Shown here piece by piece: positions 59,112-64,000 of a stretch of 64,000 nucleotides of DNA. Origin of the DNA: H2-BAC3 sp045863035 (lineage in GTDB: Bacteria; Bacteroidota; Ignavibacteria; Ignavibacteriales; Ignavibacteriaceae). How positions within the stretch are numbered: position 1 is the first letter of the stretch; each line of letters opens with the position of its first letter. The position numbers and the translations under genes were made by a program. The notes under the pieces are model-generated. The model did not search any database. It was not told where the DNA came from and was given only the letters and a program-made list of their open reading frames with translations. The DNA is taken from assembly GCA_045863035.1 (NCBI GenBank), contig BTUV01000002.1:1-64000 (forward strand). Reading direction: 5' to 3'.

Positions 59112-60530
59112 TTATGGTTTATTTAAATTCATTGCTGCCTGAAGTATATATGCTTCATTGAACTGATCAGCCAAAAGCTGAATGCCAACGGGAAGTCCGT
59201 TAGCCGCGCAACCGGCAGGAATATTCATCGCCGGTATGCCCGCAAGGTTGGCAGATGTAGTATATATATCACTCAGGTACATCTCAAGCGGATTATTGCT
59301 CTTTTCTCCGATTTTAAATGCAGTACCCGGCGTAGTGGGTGTTAAAAGCAAATCCACTTCATTAAATACTGTTTTAAAGTCGGAGGAAATTTTTTGTCTG
59401 ACCTGCTGTGCTTTGCGGTAATATGCGTCATAATATCCTGAAGATAAAACATACGTACCGAGCATAATTCTTCTTTTAACTTCGCGTCCGAACCCGGAGC
59501 TCCGTGTGGAAACGTACATTTCTCTGAGGTCTTTTACTTCAGCATCTCTGAATCCATACCGAACACCGTCAAATCGCGCAAGATTTGAAGATGCCTCGGC
59601 GGTTGCTAATATATAATATACCGCAATGGCATACTCAGTATGGGGGAGAGATACTTCAATAATCGTATGACCGGCTTCTTGTAACTTGGATACTGCTTCA
59701 CCGGCTTTTTCTCTGATCTCAGGATTGAGTTCATTAGTAAAGTATTCTTTCGGAAGCCCGATGGTAAATTTTCTTTTTTCACTTAGCCGCGGATATACAG
59801 GTGCAATTGACCGTGTGACCGATGTTGAATCCTTTTCATCAAAACCGGATAGCACGTCAAGAATACGCGCGCTGTCTTCAACTGATCTGCAAAATGGACC
59901 GATGGAATCAAATGAAGAAGCAAATGCAGTCAGTCCGAATCTGGACACGCGTGAGTAGGTTGGTTTTAAACCATATATACCGCAGAAGGAGGCCGGCTGG
60001 CGGATTGACCCGCCCGTGTCAGTTCCGAGTGCTGCATCACACATAAAGCCGGCTACTGAGGCGGCGGAACCACCACTTGAACCGCCCGGCACATAGTCAG
60101 TGTTGTGTGGATTTCTTACCGGACCAAATGCTGAGTTTTCATTAGATGATCCCATCGCAAATTCATCGCAGCCGGTTTTGCCGATGATGATAGCGTCTTC
60201 ATCAATCAGCTTTTGCACTGAAGTGGCAGTATAGATTGCCTGAAAATTTCTGAGAATATTTGAACAACAGGTGAGTGTTTTGTCCTTAATTGAAAGAACA
60301 TCCTTAACTGCAATTACTGCACCGGCGAGCTTGCCATGTCTTCCAGATGTTATTTTGTTTTCAATTACTTCAGACGCTGCAATAGCGTCTGAATCAAACA
60401 CATCCGTAAACGCATTGATGTCTGAGAGCTCTTCGCTACGTCTGAGAAAAAAGGCAACATTCTCCTTGAGAGAAAGTTTACCGTTTTTAATCAGTTCTTG
60501 TTTTTCAGAAATTGTTCTGTAAGGGAGCAA
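59112..60530 (-). CDS. gatA: Asp/Glu-tRNA(Asn/Gln) amidotransferase subunit A
   Basis: 472 residues. Amidase-signature triad: Lys76 (AVKD), cis-Ser151 (PGGSSGGSAA) and nucleophile Ser175 (GTDTGGSIRQPASFCG). It hydrolyses glutamine to supply ammonia for transamidation of mischarged Glu-tRNA(Gln)/Asp-tRNA(Asn). gatB and gatC are not beside it, so the complex is encoded in pieces. It lies 23 bp upstream of sucD and 11 bp downstream of the tat genes. Confidence 0.94.
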   Translation of the reverse strand: MLPYRTISEKQELIKNGKLSLKENVAFFLRRSEELSDINAFTDVFDSDAIAASEVIENKITSGRHGKLAGAVIAVKDVLSIKDKTLTCCSNILRNFQAIYTATSVQKLIDEDAIIIGKTGCDEFAMGSSNENSAFGPVRNPHNTDYVPGGSSGGSAASVAGFMCDAALGTDTGGSIRQPASFCGIYGLKPTYSRVSRFGLTAFASSFDSIGPFCRSVEDSARILDVLSGFDEKDSTSVTRSIAPVYPRLSEKRKFTIGLPKEYFTNELNPEIREKAGEAVSKLQEAGHTIIEVSLPHTEYAIAVYYILATAEASSNLARFDGVRYGFRDAEVKDLREMYVSTRSSGFGREVKRRIMLGTYVLSSGYYDAYYRKAQQVRQKISSDFKTVFNEVDLLLTPTTPGTAFKIGEKSNNPLEMYLSDIYTTSANLAGIPAMNIPAGCAANGLPVGIQLLADQFNEAYILQAAMNLNKP

Positions 60531-60541
60531 ATGAAGTACCG

Positions 60542-60751
60542 TTACCCTTGATTCTTTGTATTGTCTTTGGGTTTGTCATCAGTATCCATTGATTTTTTAA
60601 TTTCAGTTTCAACTTCTGACATGGATTTTTTTACTTCACGGAGTCCCTTACCAAAACTGCGCAGAATCTCTGGCAGCCGCTTAGGTCCGAAAACAAGTAA
60701 TATGACCAGTCCGATGACAATAATCTCACCGGTTCCGATGTTAGAAAACAT
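60542..60751 (-). CDS. tatA: TatA/TatB-family twin-arginine translocase protein
   Basis: 69 residues. N-terminal TM (IGTGEIIVIGLVILLVFGPKRLPEI) with the FGPKRLPE hinge, then an amphipathic helix (LRSFGKGLREVKKSM) and a charged tail. The Pro and hinge Gly are kept. It is the second of two adjacent family members, differing in tail and Glu near the start; one of the pair may act as TatB. tatC is not in the window. Confidence 0.9.
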   Translation of the reverse strand: MFSNIGTGEIIVIGLVILLVFGPKRLPEILRSFGKGLREVKKSMSEVETEIKKSMDTDDKPKDNTKNQG

Positions 60752-60753
60752 AA

Positions 60754-60939
60754 TTACTTATCTTTGATTTCTTTTTTTGATTCATCTGAATCGTTATCGG
60801 CAGGTTCTTTAACCGCTTTTTTAAATTCTTTAATACCTTTGCCGAGTCCCTGTGCAAGTTCCGGAATTTTTTTAGCTCCGAATAAAAGCATGATAATTCC
60901 AACGATGATAAGTATTTCTGTAAAACCAAGATTAGGCAT
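60754..60939 (-). CDS. tatA: TatA-family twin-arginine translocase protein
   Basis: 61 residues. TM LGFTEILIIVGIIMLLFGAKKIPEL, hinge FGAKKIPE and amphipathic helix AQGLGKGIKEFKKAVK, as in pore-forming TatA. It lies 2 bp upstream of its paralogue and overlaps the end of purQ by 8 bp. Confidence 0.92.
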   Translation of the reverse strand: MPNLGFTEILIIVGIIMLLFGAKKIPELAQGLGKGIKEFKKAVKEPADNDSDESKKEIKDK

Positions 60940-61651
60940 GTTGTACCTTCTTCTCTAAAAGTGAATTAATTACTGAATGGAATAACGTAAGTCCGTCAGC
61001 ATTCCCGAGAAGTAAATCTGCATTTCTCTCCGGATGCGGCATAAGACCAAGTACGTTTCCTTCAGCATTGATGATTCCCGCAATATTATTAATAGAGCCG
61101 TTCGGATTAACTTCTGCTCCGGTATTCCCGACCTTGTCAGCATATCTGAATAATATTCTTTTTTCTCTTTCCAATCGCGAAATAACTTCCGGCGGGGCAG
61201 TAAAATTGCCTTCTCCGTGTGCAATAGGAAAATTAACAATCTGACCGGCAGTATATCCGGAGGTGAAAATTGAATTGCTCTGCTCAATGCGGAGATACTG
61301 GTCAGAGCAAATAAATTTGAGTGAACGGTTGTTATTGAGAGCACCGGGGAGCAGCCCTGACTCACAGAGAATCTGAAACCCGTTACAAATACCTATAATA
61401 ACTGTTCCCTCAGAAGCGGCCTTTTTAACTGATTGCATAACAGGGGAGAGCCCGGCTATTGCACCAGAGCGTAAATAATCTCCGTATGAAAATCCGCCGG
61501 GCAAAATTATCAGGTCATAATGACTGCTGAACGTATTTTTATGCCATATATATTCCGGCGTTACCTGTTCAAACTTTTTGAGTGCATCAAAAGCATCATG
61601 GTCACAATTCGAGCCAGGGAAAACTACTACTCCGGCAGCAATATTGCTCAT
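60932..61651 (-). CDS. purQ: Phosphoribosylformylglycinamidine synthase subunit PurQ
   Basis: 239 residues from the ATG at 61651; the longer frame overlaps purS and is not conserved. Class I glutaminase: GVVVFPGSNCDHDA, PGGFSYGDYLRSGAI, nucleophile Cys89 in GICNGFQIL, and C-terminal GLMPHPERNAD with catalytic His/Glu. It supplies ammonia to PurL for FGAM synthesis. ATGA overlap with purS upstream. purL is not in the window. Confidence 0.95.
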   Translation of the reverse strand: MSNIAAGVVVFPGSNCDHDAFDALKKFEQVTPEYIWHKNTFSSHYDLIILPGGFSYGDYLRSGAIAGLSPVMQSVKKAASEGTVIIGICNGFQILCESGLLPGALNNNRSLKFICSDQYLRIEQSNSIFTSGYTAGQIVNFPIAHGEGNFTAPPEVISRLEREKRILFRYADKVGNTGAEVNPNGSINNIAGIINAEGNVLGLMPHPERNADLLLGNADGLTLFHSVINSLLEKKVQHA

Positions 61652-61896
61652 AACTTCTGCAGATTTATTTGAAATTCTTCCATAACGGGATTCGCGAGCA
61701 GTCTGGAACAAAAATCATTAGCCATTAACATCGCTTCTTTTTCATCGTCCGTATTAACGGTAAAGTCAATCTGTTTGTTTACTCTGACATCCGCAATACC
61801 TGAGTAGCCGAGTAGTTTTGCACCTTGCTCAACTGCTTTACCTTGAGGGTCTAAAATAGATTTTCTTCGTTTTACAAAAACCTGAACGGAAAACAC
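61648..61896 (-). CDS. purS: Phosphoribosylformylglycinamidine synthase subunit PurS
   Basis: 82 residues, the normal PurS length: VQVFVKRRKSILDPQGKAVEQGAKLLGY, VRVNKQIDFTV, MANDFCSRLLANPVMEEFQI. It bridges PurQ and small-type PurL. It starts 4 bp after pssA and overlaps purQ by 4 bp. Confidence 0.94.
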   Translation of the reverse strand: MFSVQVFVKRRKSILDPQGKAVEQGAKLLGYSGIADVRVNKQIDFTVNTDDEKEAMLMANDFCSRLLANPVMEEFQINLQKL

Positions 61897-61900
61897 GCTG

Positions 61901-62638
61901 CTACCTCTTTAAAAGTTCTGATTTACTGTGTGGGGCGGATAATTTATAATATGCTTCTCTGAAAATACCGAAGAGTATTACCAAAATGAAGAAATAAAAA
62001 ATCATTCCGGCTCCTAAAAAAACCGTAGAAACCAGCCCGGCCAGAAGAAATAAGAAATGGAATGGTTTGTCTTTTACTCCGTCAAACGAAAACTTTGGCA
62101 GAGTTTCATATTTAATTCTGCTGATCATCAGCAGAGATAATCCGATTACCAAGGGAAAAGTCCAGAGGATAAATTCTTCTCTTATAAGCCCTGCGTCCTC
62201 ACTAAGGAAAATAAAGGATGCCAGTGTGATAGCTGAGCTCGGAATTGGGAGCCCGCTGAAACTTTTCTTGTCATATTCAGTTAATTCGGAGTTAAATCTG
62301 GCAAGCCGGAACCCCCCTGCAAGAAGCAGAAAGGATGAAAAGATGATACCCCATATACCGAATTTTTCAAAAACTGCATGATAAATTAAGAAAGAAGGCG
62401 CTGCGCCGAAACTAATGACATCCGCAAGGGAATCAAGCTCAACTCCAAATTCACTTCCTGACCTGAGCAGTCGGGCGCTCAGACCATCCAAAGCATCCAG
62501 AATAGCAGCAATGATGATTACCCATGCAGCATCACGGAAATGACCGTCAGAGGCAAGAACCATAGAATAAAAACCCATAAACATACTCAGCAGAGTAAAA
62601 AAATTGGGGATAATTCTGCGGTATGCTTGTTTTCTCAT
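61901..62638 (-). CDS. pssA: CDP-diacylglycerol-serine O-phosphatidyltransferase
   Basis: 245 residues with about seven TM helices. CDP-alcohol phosphatidyltransferase motif DALDGLSARLL...GVELDSLAD (DxxDGxxARx8Gx3Dx3D). It makes phosphatidylserine in the inner membrane, which the upstream psd gene product decarboxylates to phosphatidylethanolamine. ATG overlaps the psd stop by 4 bp. Confidence 0.94.
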   Translation of the reverse strand: MRKQAYRRIIPNFFTLLSMFMGFYSMVLASDGHFRDAAWVIIIAAILDALDGLSARLLRSGSEFGVELDSLADVISFGAAPSFLIYHAVFEKFGIWGIIFSSFLLLAGGFRLARFNSELTEYDKKSFSGLPIPSSAITLASFIFLSEDAGLIREEFILWTFPLVIGLSLLMISRIKYETLPKFSFDGVKDKPFHFLFLLAGLVSTVFLGAGMIFYFFILVILFGIFREAYYKLSAPHSKSELLKR

Positions 62639-63291
62639 TGAGCAGGTTTTTCTGATTTAAAAAGAACGGTTTCACCGGCTCTTACGATGTCGCCAACTTT
62701 AACCTGGGTTGAAAATCCTTCCCCTACCCAAACATCAACCCTGCTGCCGAATTTTATCATACCAAACCGGTTACCCATTGTAACCTGCTCGCCGGCCTTC
62801 AGCTCATAAACAATCCGCCGGGCCACGAAACCGGCAACCTGGGTAAAGAGGACTTTCCCAAGTTTGGAATCGATGGCTATTTCAGACCTCTCATTTACCT
62901 CCGAGGCCTTATCCTCAAATGCGGCGATATACTGCCCCTTGTGATATTTTACGTAATTCACCGTACCATCAACCGGAATACGGTTTACATGGACGTTGAG
63001 CGGGGACATAAAAACGGAAATCTGAGTTGCTTTACCCCGGATAAAACCGGGTTCCTCAACTTCCTTTATTATAATAACCTTTCCGTCAGCGGGGGAAACA
63101 ATCACGTTTTTATCAGAAGGAGTATTTCTCTCCGGGTCTCTGAAAAAATTGAGAGTAAAAACAGTCAGCAGACCGGTGAACGCAAAAAGGGAATATTTGA
63201 GAATGTTGTTTTCAGCCCAGATACCGATAAGTATCAGGATAAAACATAGGGCAAAAACCACTCCCATGGTTGAATAGCCGTATTTTGTCAT
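62635..63291 (-). CDS. psd: Phosphatidylserine decarboxylase proenzyme, short form
   Basis: 218 residues from the ATG at 63291 (MTKYGYSTMGVVFALCFILILIGI, a TM start); the frame is open to 63369 but those residues look non-coding. FFRDPERNTPSD, SPADGKVI, VFMSPLNVHVNRIPVDG, and the self-cleavage Gly-Ser in MIKFGSRVDVW give the alpha/beta chains with a pyruvoyl group. It converts phosphatidylserine to phosphatidylethanolamine. First gene of the eleven-gene minus-strand operon. Confidence 0.93.
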   Translation of the reverse strand: MTKYGYSTMGVVFALCFILILIGIWAENNILKYSLFAFTGLLTVFTLNFFRDPERNTPSDKNVIVSPADGKVIIIKEVEEPGFIRGKATQISVFMSPLNVHVNRIPVDGTVNYVKYHKGQYIAAFEDKASEVNERSEIAIDSKLGKVLFTQVAGFVARRIVYELKAGEQVTMGNRFGMIKFGSRVDVWVGEGFSTQVKVGDIVRAGETVLFKSEKPAQ

Positions 63292-63621
63292 CTGCTTTCC
63301 TGAATTAAAAAAAAGTAATACGAAAGTTAATGAACCGGCAGGTAAGAATGAAACGATTGCACCTGCCAACCGGTCGTTTCTTTTGGAAATCCCGGAGTAC
63401 CTTCAGAAACTGTCTTTTATATTGATTGAAGGCGCTTTGAAAAAAAATTAAGAATTTTCAGTTTTTCTTGGAGGAATATTCCCTTTTTTCTTGCCTGATT
63501 ACGTGATTTTCGCTAATTTATAACAGAGTCTTTTGTCCGATTTAATTTCAGTTTCAGCGGAAGAAAATCAGCAATAAGAAGAGAAATTTTGACAGTGGTT
63601 GAACTTTAAAGGCAAAATGAA
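63292..63621. promoter_or_regulatory. Divergent control region, psd operon and cytochrome gene
   Basis: 330 bp without a gene. GGCAGGT (63337-63343) and ACCTGCC (63361-63367) form a 7-bp inverted repeat about 50-75 bp upstream of psd. On the minus strand a TAACTTTC box (one mismatch to TAnnTTTG) lies between that repeat and psd. The part nearest the cytochrome gene is AT-rich with no certain promoter. Confidence 0.4.
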
Positions 63622-64000
63622 ATGAAGAATTCAATTAAATATTGTGCTGTTTTTCTGGCACTATTTTTAACAACACCTCAAAATCTTTATTCGCAGACTG
63701 GTGACCAGTTGTTTTTAAGCAACTGCCGCGCCTGTCATACAGTCGGAGGCGGTAAATTAGTAGGTCCTGACTTAAAGGATGTGACCACCAAACGTACAGA
63801 GCAATGGCTGCTCTCCTTTATTAAATCTTCCCAGACATTCATTAATAGTGGTGATAAGGATGCTATCGCGATTTTTAATGAATTCAATAAAGTTCCGATG
63901 CCCGACCAAAATCTCACCGAATCCCAAATCAAAGACATTCTCGCTTATATTACAAAGGAAAGTGCAAATGCCGGAACTGCAACTGTGGTTGATAAGGGAG
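63622..64000 (+). CDS. c-type cytochrome, incomplete at window end
   Basis: At least 126 residues with no stop before the window edge. Signal peptide MKNSIKYCAVFLALFLTTPQNLYSQ, then a monohaem class I cytochrome: CRACH at about residues 35-39, VGPDLKDVT, and a likely axial Met in VPMPDQNLTESQIKDILAYI. The protein continues beyond the CytC domain (SANAGTATVVDKG), so a further domain or membrane anchor may follow. ATG at 63622 is chosen because ATG 63617 is followed at once by a stop. Periplasmic electron transfer; partner unknown. Confidence 0.85.
   Translation, partial: MKNSIKYCAVFLALFLTTPQNLYSQTGDQLFLSNCRACHTVGGGKLVGPDLKDVTTKRTEQWLLSFIKSSQTFINSGDKDAIAIFNEFNKVPMPDQNLTESQIKDILAYITKESANAGTATVVDKG

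Overview
The window looks like a chromosomal segment from a bacterium of the Bacteroidota/Chlorobi superphylum, most likely an Ignavibacteria-type lineage. The support is: (i) type IX secretion (T9SS) C-terminal sorting remnants with an NYPNPFNP motif at 2.0-2.3 kb; (ii) two PorV/PorQ-like outer-membrane proteins at 32.4-34.3 kb; (iii) a promoter at 20636-20666 with the Bacteroidota -33 TTTG / -7 TAnnTTTG architecture; (iv) bacillithiol (BshC), FecR-like and two-component-propeller genes typical of this group. This taxonomic call is inference; no rRNA or tRNA gene is visible.

Layout. 0-2.8 kb: a lipoprotein gene, a structured intergenic stretch and a decayed T9SS-exported metalloprotease pseudogene, followed by repeats and two terminators. 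2.8-11.4 kb (minus strand): a FecR-domain protein and M48/TPR protease pair, a GAF protein with a degenerate receiver, an S9 peptidase, and a DEDDh exonuclease/GIY-YIG fusion. 11.45-17.25 kb (plus): a tight housekeeping operon ymdB-like/folD/deoC/hicB-like/SpoU methyltransferase/aroA/sugar ABC ATPase.

17.25-22.5 kb is an accessory island. Four copies of a 54-bp repeat, all in the same orientation, separate two cargo blocks. The first holds a truncated reductase copy, an AlbA_2/Schlafen-like ATP-binding protein and the intact reductase. The second is an AbiEi/AbiEii type IV toxin-antitoxin pair. The abiE promoter-operator is present upstream of the pair and again, degraded, downstream next to the last repeat. 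This is the most unusual part of the window.

22.5-24.2 kb: bshC (minus). 24.3-37.8 kb (plus): a long, mostly overlapping run for surface glycan or glycolipid assembly (flippase-like protein, two GT2 enzymes, deacetylase, FemAB-like transferase, GT, Wzx-type flippase). Embedded in it are an M50 site-2-type protease, a lipoprotein, a propeller/FlgD-like exported protein and two PorV/PorQ-like proteins. A minus-strand glycosyltransferase (37.7-38.8 kb) converges on the flippase gene and diverges by only 2 bp from a GT9 gene. 38.8-55.25 kb (plus): GT9, glycerate kinase, thyA, a large propeller histidine kinase, folA, mutL, an isobutyryl-CoA-mutase-like large subunit, a lipoprotein, a CBS/CorC membrane protein, a DCC thiol protein, tgt, yajC, ribBA and nfeD.

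55.3-63.3 kb (minus) is one long operon, psd-pssA-purS-purQ-tatA-tatA-gatA-sucD-ndk-namZ-lipoprotein: phosphatidylethanolamine synthesis, purine synthesis, Tat export, tRNA amidation, TCA-cycle ligase and nucleotide kinase. SucD carries an odd lysine/alanine-rich tail, and a terminator-shaped hairpin sits inside the start of namZ. The window ends inside a c-type cytochrome gene.
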